Origin: Bdellovibrionaceae bacterium UBA6776
GTDB taxonomy: Bacteria > Bdellovibrionota > Bdellovibrionia > Bdellovibrionales > UBA1609
Direction: 5' to 3'
DNA length: 64,000 nucleotides
Assembly (NCBI GenBank): GCA_002453155.1
Contig: DKGG01000023.1
Location: forward strand, 16,921 to 80,920
Positions within the stretch are counted from its first letter, which is position 1. Each line of letters starts with the position of its first letter. A program made the translations under genes and the position numbers. The notes under the pieces are model-generated. The model made no database searches. It was given only the letters and a program-made list of their open reading frames with translations, and was not told the origin of the DNA. Positions 17,934 to 26,942 of this stretch are shown piece by piece.

Positions 17934-19424
17934 TTAGCGTTGCATCAACGCTCTCACATCCAACTGTCCGCCAGAAACGGTCTTTGAAGACAATTGAGAC
18001 GTGCGTCGCACACTGCTTAAAAGGGCCGACTTCACTTCTTTGTAAGAAGCTCCGGGGTGCTTAGAAATGTACAAAGCTGCAGCACCAGAAACGTGAGGAG
18101 CCGCCATGGAAGTTCCATCCCAAGTGGCTGTCATCATTCCGGGAATATCAATCACAGTGTCACTGTACTTGTTGCCCACCATGGTGGAGAAAACCTTCAC
18201 GCCAGGAGCACCCAAATCCACGGTTCGCGCTCCCCAGTTGGAGAAGGATCCAAGGTTTGCGCCCTCGTCGATGGCCGCAACAGAAACGATGTTTTCGTTG
18301 CTGTAACTTGCAGGAACACCGGGACGGGAATCGCTGTCATTGTCATATCCATTTCCTTGGTGACCGTTTCCAGCCGCTGCAACGAAAAGCACATTGTGGC
18401 TTTCGGCGTACTGAATCACGTCTTTCAAAGCTTGAGTGGCAGGATCGTTGGGATCATCGCCCTCAGAGCCCCAAGAGTTGGAAAGCACATTGGCGCCGTT
18501 GTCCACACCGTATTTTACCGCTTCAACCGCATCTGCAGTGGTTCCTTGACCTTTTTCAGTCAAAAAGCGAATGGCCATGATTTTTACATTTGGAGCCACG
18601 CCCACAACACCTTTTCCGTTGTCTGCGCGAGCGGCCACGTTACCGGCACAGTGAGTTCCGTGACCAGGGTTTCCACCACCGAAAAGCATGTCCCAAACAG
18701 AAGTGGTAAAGTCATAGGGCTTGTTGTCTTTGCTGGCAAAGTCCCAGCCTACAACGTCATCGACAAAACCGTTTCCATCATCGTCCACGCCATTGGAAGC
18801 TTTGTCGCGACCGTTGGTATCCACTCCGGTTTCACCGGGGTTTCTCCACATGTTGTCCACCAAATCTTCATGGGTGTAATCCACACCCGTGTCGATCACG
18901 GCAACAACCACTTGGTCAGAACCTTTTCCGTTGGCGGCCCAAGCGTCTTTCACTCCCAATTGGTTCATGCCCCATTGGTTGGAGTAGTTGGGATCGGCGC
19001 CACTGCCGCCGCTGCCTGTGGTTGGAATTGCAGGGTTGTCTGGAGGAACGGGTCCACCAAGATCTGGAAGTCCGCCTTCTTGGATGCGAGCCATGATTTT
19101 AGCTCTCATCTCAGGGCTTTTTACACTCCAGTTGTTCCAAAGTTTGATCACGCGGTTGGGGCCAAAAGTCTTAATGCCCGGAGCGCTGAACGCGTTTACA
19201 GATGAAAACGTCATCATCATGGTGTCGGACAACTGCACACGAATCCAACCTGCAACGCCCAAGTCTGAAACTTGGCTTCCTTTGGGAAGTCGTTCTTTTA
19301 AGTTGCTAATAACTTCAGCAACTGCAGATGGATCTGCTTTGACCAAATAGTCATTTCTGACTTCACTGCTGGCATGTGCCTGCCAGGTCAGTGACAGTCC
19401 GATTAAAAGTGAAAGTAATCGCAT
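17934..19424 (-). CDS. secreted S8 subtilisin-like serine protease
   Basis: ATG 19424 is chosen because it gives the signal peptide MRLLSLLIGLSLTWQAHA and is preceded by AAGGAGGGG; the ORF could extend 22 codons upstream but without support. A propeptide/I9-like region covers about 20-140. The catalytic domain has Asp178 (VVAVIDTGVD), His255 (GHGTHCAG), oxyanion Asn353 (AAAGNG) and Ser439 (DGTSMAAPHVSGA), so the triad is complete. Acidic DNDSD and DDDGNGFVDD stretches probably bind calcium. No C-terminal domain is present. In a predatory bacterium it may digest prey protein, but that is inference. The gene is monocistronic with its own terminator. Confidence 0.93.
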   Translation of the reverse strand: MRLLSLLIGLSLTWQAHASSEVRNDYLVKADPSAVAEVISNLKERLPKGSQVSDLGVAGWIRVQLSDTMMMTFSSVNAFSAPGIKTFGPNRVIKLWNNWSVKSPEMRAKIMARIQEGGLPDLGGPVPPDNPAIPTTGSGGSGADPNYSNQWGMNQLGVKDAWAANGKGSDQVVVAVIDTGVDYTHEDLVDNMWRNPGETGVDTNGRDKASNGVDDDGNGFVDDVVGWDFASKDNKPYDFTTSVWDMLFGGGNPGHGTHCAGNVAARADNGKGVVGVAPNVKIMAIRFLTEKGQGTTADAVEAVKYGVDNGANVLSNSWGSEGDDPNDPATQALKDVIQYAESHNVLFVAAAGNGHQGNGYDNDSDSRPGVPASYSNENIVSVAAIDEGANLGSFSNWGARTVDLGAPGVKVFSTMVGNKYSDTVIDIPGMMTATWDGTSMAAPHVSGAAALYISKHPGASYKEVKSALLSSVRRTSQLSSKTVSGGQLDVRALMQR

Positions 19425-19788
19425 AAGCCCCTCCTTAGTGTTTTCGATGCTCCCGTTCCTTTTCCCGATCCCTTGGGAGAAAGGTTTCACGCCCGCAAAG
19501 GCCTATGAATGAAGCATCTTCGTCCAAAGATTGAACCGCGGCTTAGGGCCAGTTTCAAATTGAAACCACTGAGCAAAATAAAACTGGACCTTTTATGGTG
19601 TCCTGTTTCCAAAGGCGGTGGAGTGATAGGGGATTGACGCGTCGTCCCCCTCTCTTCAATGCTTTTCAAAATCTTTTGAAAACACTCGAGGGACGTGTGT
19701 ATTTCTATCTACTTGAAAACCTGTTGAAAAAACTTAAAGTGGGGATGATTCAAATTCATCTTTGTTGAACGACATCTTGGAGGATTAA
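19425..19788. other. divergent intergenic region between subtilase gene and nuo operon
   Basis: No gene is supported in these 364 bases. A 9-bp palindrome TTTTCAAAA-TC-TTTTGAAAA sits at 19663-19682 and GACGCGTC at about 19635-19642. These may be operator or promoter elements for either side. The nuoB ribosome-binding site TTGGAGG precedes ATG 19789. I saw no convincing -35/-10 pair. Confidence 0.4.
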
Positions 19789-20322
19789 ATGTCGACGTCT
19801 TCCGCAACACAAGATCGCCAGCTGGTCGAAGACGCGCGGTCTTTTGCATTTACGACAAAATTGGAAGCCATTGCGGCTTGGGGACGGAAAAACTCCCTTT
19901 GGCCCATGCCTTATGGAACTGCTTGCTGTGGAATTGAAATGATGTCCGTTATGGGACCTCGTTACGACTTGGCTCGATTTGGAGCTGAGGTGGTTCGATT
20001 TTCACCGCGACAAGCGGACCTTATGATTGTGGCAGGAACCATCACCGAAAAAATGGCGCCGGTCATTTTGCGCATCTATCAGCAAATGTTGGAGCCAAAG
20101 TTTGTGCTCTCTATGGGTGCTTGTGCAAGTTCCGGCGGTTTTTACCGCGCTTATCATGTGCTTCAAGGAGTGGATAAAGTGATTCCTGTGGATGTTTACG
20201 TTCCTGGATGTCCTCCCACTCCCGAAGCGGTTTTGGATGGAGTGATGGCGATTCAAAAAATGATTCAAGACGGGACAGCTCGTCCTTGGAAAGACAACTG
20301 GCAGGCAGGCGTTTACCTATGA
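19789..20322 (+). CDS. nuoB: NADH-quinone oxidoreductase subunit B
   Basis: NuoB carries cluster N2, the last Fe-S centre before quinone in complex I. The ligands are present: the tandem Cys in GTACCGIEMM, the Cys in MGACASSGG and the Cys in VYVPGCPPTPEAVLDG. At 177 residues the length is normal. It is the first gene of the nuo operon and overlaps nuoC-D by 4 bases (ATGA). There is no nuoA upstream; instead a 360-bp intergenic region separates it from the subtilase gene. Confidence 0.97.
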   Translation: MSTSSATQDRQLVEDARSFAFTTKLEAIAAWGRKNSLWPMPYGTACCGIEMMSVMGPRYDLARFGAEVVRFSPRQADLMIVAGTITEKMAPVILRIYQQMLEPKFVLSMGACASSGGFYRAYHVLQGVDKVIPVDVYVPGCPPTPEAVLDGVMAIQKMIQDGTARPWKDNWQAGVYL

Positions 20323-22010
20323 GTTTAGACATTACGGAATCTTTACGATCCAATTTTCAATCTAAGTTTCCCGGAAACAATTTCAACTACACCTACGCCT
20401 TTGGAAACTCCGTGGTGCGTGTGGAGCCCAATGAAGTGGTTCCTCTTTTGCGGCACTTAAAGGATTCGGGACAGTTTGATTTTCTGATGAACATCAGTGG
20501 CGTGGATTATCCGGACCGCAAGAAACGTTTTGAAGTGAACTACGAATTGTTCTCTTCTCGAAATGCCCAACGTCTGCGTATCAAAACTCAAATTGCCGAA
20601 GGCGAAACCATTCCCACAGCAACGTCTGTGTGGCGGGGAGCCAACTGGTTTGAGCGCGAAATCTATGACATGTTCGGAGTGAAGTTTGAAGGTCACTTGA
20701 ACATGCGCCGCCTTTTGGTGCACCAACAGTTTGAAGGCTTTCCGCTTCGAAAAGATTATCCGGCAGACCGGCAGCAGCACTGCACAGAGGCTTTGCCCAT
20801 ACACTTTGATGTCAATCCGGAGCGACCGTTTTCGTTGGACGAAGAAAAAGATCTGGTGCCTTTGAACATTGGACCTTCCCATCCGGCCACTCACGGAACC
20901 CTTCGGGTGATGGCGCTGCTTGATGGTGAAAAGGTACACCGTGCGGGGGTTGAACTGGGATATCTTCACCGCTGTTTTGAAAAGATGGCGGAGACCCATC
21001 CTTACAACCAAGTGATTCCTTACACCGACCGTTTGAACTACTGCTCGGCCCCGATGAACAACGTGGGCTATTGCAAGGCCGTGGAAACTTTGCTTGGAGT
21101 GGATATCCCTCCCAAAGCAAAAGCCATTCGAATCATACTTTGTGAGCTTTCTCGAATCATCGATCACATTGTTTGCATTGGTGCAAACGCTGTGGACTTG
21201 GGAGCGCTGACCGGATTCTTTCACCTCTTCACTTACCGGGAAAAGGTTTACACGCTGTTCGAAAAATTGTGTGGAGCCCGGTTGACCGTATCACTCACTC
21301 GTGTGGGTGGAATGGCAAACAATCCTCCAGAAAATTGGTACAAAGACGTTTTGGAGTTTTGCGATGAAATGAGTGTGGGTGTGGACGAATTGGACACTCT
21401 CCTTACAGGAAATAAAATTTGGATGCAACGGACTCAAGATGTGGGAGCCATTTCCGCAGAACGTGCCATTGAATGGGGTTACACCGGCCCACTTCTTAGG
21501 GCTGCCGGAGTTCCTTTGGATCTTCGCAAAACCGATCCTTACTATGGTTATGACCAATTGGATTTCGACATTCCCACCGGGACCACCGGCGACGTTTTTG
21601 ATCGCTATTTGGTGCGTGTGGCAGAGATGCGTGAATCCATTAAGATCATTCGTCAGGTGGCAAAAAACATTCCTGAAGGGGATTACACCATTCGCGACAA
21701 AGGCATCGTTCTTCCAGAGAAAAAAGATGTCTATGGAAACATCGAAGGTTTGATGAACCACTTTATGTTGGTGATCAAAGGCCTAAGACCTCCAGCGGGT
21801 GAAATCTATGACGCCACAGAGGCGGCAAACGGGGAACTTGGCTTTTACTTGGTCAGTGACAACTCCGGGAATCCGTACCGATTGAAAGTTCGACCTCCTT
21901 GTTTTGCAATCTATCAATCGTTTGCCGAGCAGGTGGAAGGCGGATTGGTTGCTGATGTGATTTCTATTTTGGGAAGTATGAACTTGATCGCCGGTGAGTT
22001 GGATCGATAG
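20319..22010 (+). CDS. nuoCD: fused NADH-quinone oxidoreductase subunit C/D
   Basis: ATG 20319 overlaps the nuoB stop and is the natural start. Residues ~1-165 are NuoC (GANWFEREIYDMFGVKFEGH, LRKDYPAD). From about residue 185 it is NuoD (LNIGPSHPATHGTLRVMALL, GYLHRCFEKMAE, and the C-terminal LKVRPPCFAIYQSFAE). NuoD lines the quinone site against NuoB. The fusion is known from E. coli and some other proteobacteria. The total of 563 residues is close to the E. coli NuoCD length. Confidence 0.96.
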   Translation: MSLDITESLRSNFQSKFPGNNFNYTYAFGNSVVRVEPNEVVPLLRHLKDSGQFDFLMNISGVDYPDRKKRFEVNYELFSSRNAQRLRIKTQIAEGETIPTATSVWRGANWFEREIYDMFGVKFEGHLNMRRLLVHQQFEGFPLRKDYPADRQQHCTEALPIHFDVNPERPFSLDEEKDLVPLNIGPSHPATHGTLRVMALLDGEKVHRAGVELGYLHRCFEKMAETHPYNQVIPYTDRLNYCSAPMNNVGYCKAVETLLGVDIPPKAKAIRIILCELSRIIDHIVCIGANAVDLGALTGFFHLFTYREKVYTLFEKLCGARLTVSLTRVGGMANNPPENWYKDVLEFCDEMSVGVDELDTLLTGNKIWMQRTQDVGAISAERAIEWGYTGPLLRAAGVPLDLRKTDPYYGYDQLDFDIPTGTTGDVFDRYLVRVAEMRESIKIIRQVAKNIPEGDYTIRDKGIVLPEKKDVYGNIEGLMNHFMLVIKGLRPPAGEIYDATEAANGELGFYLVSDNSGNPYRLKVRPPCFAIYQSFAEQVEGGLVADVISILGSMNLIAGELDR

Positions 22011-22035
22011 GGAAATTTGGGAGATATAAACTAAA

Positions 22036-22521
22036 ATGAGCAAAGCCTTTGAATTGTCAAAAGAGGGAGCCGAGTTGGTTAAAAAAGAACTGACTCGCTA
22101 TGAAACCAAACATTCCGCGATCATTCCCGCTCTTTATCAAGTGCAGAAGGAAAACGGATGGGTGCCGCCAGAATCTATTGAATATTTGGCCGGATTGATG
22201 GGGCTTCCCGAAAGTCACATCAATGAAGTGTTCAGCTTCTACACCATGTTCAATAAAGTTCCCACGGGAAAGCTTCACGTGCAGGTTTGTACAAACATTT
22301 CTTGCTCGATGAATGGTGGTCGAGAGTTGGCAAAAAAACTTTGCGAACGTTTCAACGTGAAACCTGGAGAAGTCAGCAAAGATGGATTGGTGACCATTTC
22401 TCAAGTGGAGTGCTTGGGTTCTTGCGACACCGCTCCTATGATGCAGGTGAATGATCGATACATTGAAAATTTGGATTTTGAGAAAGCCGTCCAAGCTTTG
22501 AAAGAAATGGGGGCTCAGTAA
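22036..22521 (+). CDS. nuoE: NADH-quinone oxidoreductase subunit E
   Basis: A thioredoxin-like [2Fe-2S] protein of 161 residues that carries cluster N1a. The four ligands are visible in CTNISCSMNGG and CLGSCDTAPMM. The N-terminal helical part (IIPALYQVQKENGWVPPESI) is typical. It lies between nuoCD and nuoF with a 1-base gap to nuoF, consistent with the NADH-input module. Confidence 0.96.
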   Translation: MSKAFELSKEGAELVKKELTRYETKHSAIIPALYQVQKENGWVPPESIEYLAGLMGLPESHINEVFSFYTMFNKVPTGKLHVQVCTNISCSMNGGRELAKKLCERFNVKPGEVSKDGLVTISQVECLGSCDTAPMMQVNDRYIENLDFEKAVQALKEMGAQ

Positions 22522-22522
22522 A

Positions 22523-23809
22523 ATGTCATCTTTAGAAGTGAAACTCCTTTCGGAACACTACGACAAGCCTGAATTTCAAGGCCTTGAAGGGTATAAAAAA
22601 CACGGGGGCTATGAGGTTTTGGTCAAAGCCCTAAAGATGGAGCCTCAGAAGATCATTGATGAAGTGAAAGCATCTGGTCTTCGTGGTCGTGGGGGAGCGG
22701 GTTTCCCCACAGGAGTGAAATGGGGATTTTTGCCGAACAACGATGAACCTCGTTATCTTCTTTGCAATGCGGATGAAGGGGAGCCGGGGACCTTTAAGGA
22801 TCGGGTGATGATGGAGCGCGCTCCTCATCAATTGATTGAAGGAATGATCATTTCGGCCTTCGCGGTAAAATCTCACAAGTCTTACATTTACATCCGCGGA
22901 GAATACGATGAGCCTGCGCGCATTTTGCGAAAGGCACTGGATGAAGCTTACGAAGCAGGTCTTCTTGGAAAAAACATCTTAGGCAGCGGATTTGACCATG
23001 ACATGGATCTTTATCGCGGAGCCGGGGCTTACATCTGCGGAGAAGAAACTGGAATGATTTCTTCTTTGGAAGGTTTGAAAGGTCAGCCCAAATTGAAGCC
23101 GCCTTTTCCTGCCATTCAAGGTTATTTGAAAAAGCCCACCATTGTGAACAATGTGGAAACCTTGGCCGCTGTTAAATACATCATTCGTGATGGCGCAGAT
23201 GCCTACCGAAAGTATGGAACCGAAAAGTCCGCAGGGACCAAATTGTTTTCTATCAGTGGCAATGTGGTGAAGCCGGGAACTTATGAAGTTCCACTTGGAA
23301 TTTCATTGAAAGATTTGATTTTTGATGTGTGCGGTGGTTTGAAGCCCGGTCGAAAATTGAAGGCTGTGATTCCTGGAGGATCTTCCGCTCCCATTTTGAC
23401 GGCCGAAGAGTCGTTAAAAGTAAATATGGATTACGAAAGCCTGGCTCAATCGGGATCCATGCTGGGGTCTGGTGCGGTGATCGTGATTGATGACAGCAAC
23501 GACATGGTGGATTTGTTGGACGTCACTCTTCACTTTTATCACCATGAGTCCTGTGGGCAGTGCACGCCTTGCCGTGAGGGAACCGGTTGGATCAGCAAAA
23601 TCACTCACTCCATTAAAAATGGTGAGGGAACAACAAAAGACATCGATCTGATCAAGAATGTGGCCGAGCACATGATGGGAAAAACCATTTGTGCATTGAG
23701 TGACGCTGCAGCCATGCCGGCCATTTCGTTTGTGACAAAATTTCGAGATGAATTTGAAGCCTACGTGAACAAAGGCGTTGAACGACGAGGAGAGGACGCC
23801 CATGCCTAA
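22523..23809 (+). CDS. nuoF: NADH-quinone oxidoreductase subunit F
   Basis: This is the NADH-binding, FMN-containing subunit. The NADH/FMN glycine-rich motif is GLRGRGGAGFPTGVKW, followed by CNADEGEPGTFKDR and GAYICGEETG. The N3 4Fe-4S ligands are in ESCGQCTPCREGT and TICALSDAAAMP. At 428 residues it is full length. Its stop overlaps nuoG by 8 bases. Confidence 0.97.
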   Translation: MSSLEVKLLSEHYDKPEFQGLEGYKKHGGYEVLVKALKMEPQKIIDEVKASGLRGRGGAGFPTGVKWGFLPNNDEPRYLLCNADEGEPGTFKDRVMMERAPHQLIEGMIISAFAVKSHKSYIYIRGEYDEPARILRKALDEAYEAGLLGKNILGSGFDHDMDLYRGAGAYICGEETGMISSLEGLKGQPKLKPPFPAIQGYLKKPTIVNNVETLAAVKYIIRDGADAYRKYGTEKSAGTKLFSISGNVVKPGTYEVPLGISLKDLIFDVCGGLKPGRKLKAVIPGGSSAPILTAEESLKVNMDYESLAQSGSMLGSGAVIVIDDSNDMVDLLDVTLHFYHHESCGQCTPCREGTGWISKITHSIKNGEGTTKDIDLIKNVAEHMMGKTICALSDAAAMPAISFVTKFRDEFEAYVNKGVERRGEDAHA

Positions 23810-25349
23810 ATGTACGATCAACGGGAAAGAAATCGAAGTGCCTCAGGGCACCACTGTGATTGAAGCTTTTAAAATGCTTGGGGATGACATCTGTCACTAC
23901 TGTTGGCATCCCGGATTGTCTGTGGCCGGCGTTTGCCGTCTGTGTATGGTTCACATTGAAGGCATGCCCAAGCTTCAGATTGCCTGCAACACTGAAGTCC
24001 GAGACGGGATGGTTGTGACCAACCAAACGGATGATGTGAAGGACACAGTGAAATGGGGATTGGATTTTCATTTGATCAATCACCCATTGGATTGTCCCAT
24101 TTGTGACCAAGCTGGGGAGTGCGGACTTCAAGATCAGTACATGAAGTTTGGAAAGTACGATCCAGAAATGGCCGAACCCAAAGTGAAAAAACACAAAGTG
24201 GTGGATTTGGGGCCCACGGTGGTTTTGGACAGTGAACGCTGCATCTTGTGTTCGCGTTGTGTGCGCTTTACCGAAGAAGTGACCGAGACCAATGAACTTG
24301 GAATTTTCAACCGTGGTGATCGCGCGGAAATCGGAACGGTTCAAGGGCGTCCGTTGGATAACAACTACTCTTTAAACACCGTGGACATTTGCCCTGTGGG
24401 CGCATTGACCTCTAAAGATTTTCGATTTCGTCAGCGGGTTTGGTATCTGAAAGATTCTGAAAGCATCTGTCCGGGATGTTCTACGGGATGTAATGTGAAA
24501 GTTTACTTCAACGAAGAAGGATTGTGGCGGGTGAAACCACGCTACAATGCAGAAGTGAACGGCCACTGGATGTGTGACGAAGGTCGAAACACATACAAGT
24601 ATGTGAATGCGGCCCACCGTTTAAAGAAGGTGAAAGCGGGTCAATCTGGGGATTGGTCTCAGGAAGAAGTGTTTCCAGAGACCATGAAGCTCGGAGAGAA
24701 GTTTCGAGCCGCAGCCGAGAAAAATCCAGAGTCCATTGCCGTGCTTGTGACCGGTCAGTACACCAACGAAGAGTTCAAAAACTTTTTTGAATTTGTTGCG
24801 GACGAGTTGAAAGTGAAAAACATTTTTCATTGGATCAACAACCCCGAAAAATTTGACGACTTTGATGGATTGCTCCTTCGCGGGGACAAAAATCCAAACA
24901 CCTACGGTTTGAAAGAGGAGATGAAATCTCGTGGAGGTTTTAAATCCTTGGAAGATCTTCAGGGCAAGATGTCTCAGTTTGAATGGGTGCTTGTTTTGGG
25001 ACCGGAAAACCAATCTCAATTTCCTGATCTGAAGGAAAAGGTGGATCTTTTGAGTCAGGCCAAATCTGTGATTTGGTTGTCGGCTTGTGAGACTCCAGAG
25101 TTGGATGCATTGCGAGCCCCCACCCATCAGATTCCCATGAAGACTTACATTGAAAAGGAAGGGTCCTTCACCAATTTCAAAGGTTTGGTCCAAGAGTTTA
25201 AACGGGGAACCACTGTGATTGAAGATGCTTTAACCCTTCAGGAAGTTGTCGCTTTGCTGCGTGGACACGAGCTGGATTATCGCAACCGTCCACAACCCAT
25301 CGGCGGCACCAAGAAGAACCACTTCACAAACGTGAGAGGTCAGTTATGA
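23802..25349 (+). CDS. nuoG: NADH-quinone oxidoreductase subunit G (short form)
   Basis: ATG 23802 gives the usual N-terminus (MPKCTINGKEIEVPQGTTVI). The 2Fe-2S and His-Cys ligands are in CHYCWHPGLSVAGVCRLC and CPICDQAGECGLQ, the 4Fe-4S ligands in CILCSRCVRF, and another set in CPGCSTGCN. The C-terminal molybdopterin-oxidoreductase-like part is short: 515 residues in total, against about 680-900 in most bacteria, so its tail is reduced. The stop overlaps nuoI (ATGA). Confidence 0.95.
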   Translation: MPKCTINGKEIEVPQGTTVIEAFKMLGDDICHYCWHPGLSVAGVCRLCMVHIEGMPKLQIACNTEVRDGMVVTNQTDDVKDTVKWGLDFHLINHPLDCPICDQAGECGLQDQYMKFGKYDPEMAEPKVKKHKVVDLGPTVVLDSERCILCSRCVRFTEEVTETNELGIFNRGDRAEIGTVQGRPLDNNYSLNTVDICPVGALTSKDFRFRQRVWYLKDSESICPGCSTGCNVKVYFNEEGLWRVKPRYNAEVNGHWMCDEGRNTYKYVNAAHRLKKVKAGQSGDWSQEEVFPETMKLGEKFRAAAEKNPESIAVLVTGQYTNEEFKNFFEFVADELKVKNIFHWINNPEKFDDFDGLLLRGDKNPNTYGLKEEMKSRGGFKSLEDLQGKMSQFEWVLVLGPENQSQFPDLKEKVDLLSQAKSVIWLSACETPELDALRAPTHQIPMKTYIEKEGSFTNFKGLVQEFKRGTTVIEDALTLQEVVALLRGHELDYRNRPQPIGGTKKNHFTNVRGQL

Positions 25350-25873
25350 GTTTCAAAGTAAAAAGAGAGCCGGTTCGCTCCAGCTGGTATTTGCCGGGAA
25401 TTTTGGTGGGACTTGGATTTACATTTAAAAAAATGCTTCAAAACCTTTTCAACCAAAAGAAAATGGTGACCCTGAACTATCCGGAAGAAAAGTACCAGTA
25501 CGGGCCACGCTTCAAGGGCAATCACGTATTAACCGTGAAAAAAGATGGATCTCTTCGTTGTACGGCTTGTATGCTTTGCGCGACCAACTGTCCGGCGGAC
25601 TGCATTCGCATTACGGCCAGCGAGCATGAAGACCCCTCGGTTGAGAAGTTTCCGATTTCCTATGAGATCGACATCCTTCGCTGTGTTTTCTGCGGATTTT
25701 GCGAAGAGGCTTGTCCAGTAGATGCGATTCGTATGGGGCCCGAGTGGCAAACCGCGGCCTTGAATGGTTCTGAATTCACCTACGACATTCGCCACTTGGC
25801 TTACCGCCCACAACTTAAAGGTGGAGTTCCATCCGTATTGGATGACCAAGAACGCCACTCTGCCGGCATTTAG
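25346..25873 (+). CDS. nuoI: NADH-quinone oxidoreductase subunit I
   Basis: An 8Fe ferredoxin-type subunit that passes electrons from the NuoG chain to NuoB. Two 4Fe-4S motifs are present: CTACMLCATNCPADCI and CVFCGFCEEACPVDAI. The N-terminal amphipathic segment (LGFTFKKMLQNLFN) contacts the membrane arm. At 175 residues it is normal. It follows nuoG directly, whereas most operons place nuoH between them; no nuoH, J, K, L, M or N occurs in the window. The stop codon lies within the left arm of a long palindrome. Confidence 0.96.
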   Translation: MSFKVKREPVRSSWYLPGILVGLGFTFKKMLQNLFNQKKMVTLNYPEEKYQYGPRFKGNHVLTVKKDGSLRCTACMLCATNCPADCIRITASEHEDPSVEKFPISYEIDILRCVFCGFCEEACPVDAIRMGPEWQTAALNGSEFTYDIRHLAYRPQLKGGVPSVLDDQERHSAGI

Positions 25874-25945
25874 GTGCCAGGTACCAAAATCTGTAAACGC
25901 CGCGTTCAATGCGCCATAAACAGATTTTGGTACCTGGCACCTAAA
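25869..25945. repeat. 26-bp-arm perfect inverted repeat after nuoI (REP-like)
   Basis: The left arm, 25869-25894, is the exact reverse complement of the right arm, 25920-25945, with a 25-nt loop. The arms contain nested palindromes (GGTGCC/GGCACC and GGTACC). The nuoI stop is inside the left arm. There is no T-run after the hairpin, so it looks more like a REP/BIME-type repeat or mRNA-stabilising structure than a terminator, though it could attenuate read-through. Confidence 0.9.
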
Positions 25946-26000
25946 TGATGCCAAAATTCGGAGGCGAGACATTCACCCTCACTTAAAAACCCTTATCAAG

Positions 26001-26942
26001 TTGATTGTTGCCGCTGTCATTTTGGTGGTGATTGTCCGCTCAGGACATTTGGATTTAAAGGTCCTAACGTCCCTTTTTACCAGCTGGCAAAGTGCCTCTG
26101 TTTTGTTGGTGCTGGCTGCGCTTAACTTTTTGCTTTTGACCATTCGATGGTTTGATTTGGTCAATTGCACTTTGTCGGAACTCAGCTTCTTTCGAAGTGT
26201 AAAGCTGAACCTCATTGCAAACTTTTTTAATTTCGTTTTTCCAAGCTCCATTGGGGGAGATTTGGTTCGCGGCTATTATTTGGCTCAAGATATGCACAGC
26301 CAAAAAATGAAGGCCGCACTCAGTGTGGTCTTGGATCGAGTGATCGGGCTTTACTCTTTGATTTCTCTGAGTGCGGTGACCTTGCTTTACCTCTCTTTTC
26401 AAAAAGATGTGGAGAGTCTACGAGTTTTGACGGGAAGTACGTTGCTTTTATTTTTGGGCTACAGCTTTTTTTTATTTTTAATCATTTCTGGAATTGGAAA
26501 AAGAATTGCAAAAATGATCACCTGGTCGGTTTTGCAAAAGCCTCTTAATTTTCTACTCTCCTGTCATGATTATCTACAAGAATCCATGAGAAATGTTCCG
26601 CTTTTCTTGCGCACCTTTTTCGCAGGAATCTTCAGTCAGTTGGTGGTCGCGGTTTTCTTTTTTCAAGTGGGGCAGTACATCGGTGAACCTCAAGTGAATT
26701 TCTTAGATGTTTTGAGTGTGATTCCCTTGGGCTTTCTGGTGATGTCTGTTCCCATTGCTCCCGCCGGAATTGGGGTGGGACAGGTGGCCTTTTTGTTCTT
26801 GATCAAACAGGTGACGGGTGTTTCCTCTCAATTTGGTCCCACGGCCATTTCGGCGTTTCAGGTGGCCTTGTTGATTTGGTCTCTTTTCGGGGGGTGGTTT
26901 TATCTGACCCTGAGAAAACCCAAAGAACTTTTGGAGGAGTGA
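26001..26942 (+). CDS. lysylphosphatidylglycerol synthase/UPF0104-type flippase-like membrane protein
   Basis: A polytopic protein with about eight hydrophobic helices. It has the hallmark of the LPG_synthase_TM/UPF0104 (YbhN, AglD) family: RSVKLNLIANFFNFVFPSSI then GGDLVRGYYLAQD, and the late PLGFLVMSVPIAPAGIGVGQ. Members flip or synthesise lipids. TTG 26001 is the first conventional start but lacks a ribosome-binding site. The frame is open upstream, and GGAGG at 25960-25964 stands 6 nt before an in-frame ATT at 25971, which would give a family-like N-terminus (IHPHLKTLIKLIVAA). The start is therefore uncertain. It overlaps mgtE by 1 base. Confidence 0.8.
   Translation: MIVAAVILVVIVRSGHLDLKVLTSLFTSWQSASVLLVLAALNFLLLTIRWFDLVNCTLSELSFFRSVKLNLIANFFNFVFPSSIGGDLVRGYYLAQDMHSQKMKAALSVVLDRVIGLYSLISLSAVTLLYLSFQKDVESLRVLTGSTLLLFLGYSFFLFLIISGIGKRIAKMITWSVLQKPLNFLLSCHDYLQESMRNVPLFLRTFFAGIFSQLVVAVFFFQVGQYIGEPQVNFLDVLSVIPLGFLVMSVPIAPAGIGVGQVAFLFLIKQVTGVSSQFGPTAISAFQVALLIWSLFGGWFYLTLRKPKELLEE

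Noticed and set aside
18057..19205. 382-codon open frame antisense to the subtilase
   Set aside because: The protease has a full catalytic triad and signal peptide; the antisense frame has low-complexity composition and no domain.
19487..19669. 60-codon minus-strand ORF upstream of the subtilase
   Set aside because: No ribosome-binding site, no domain; it lies in the divergent promoter region.
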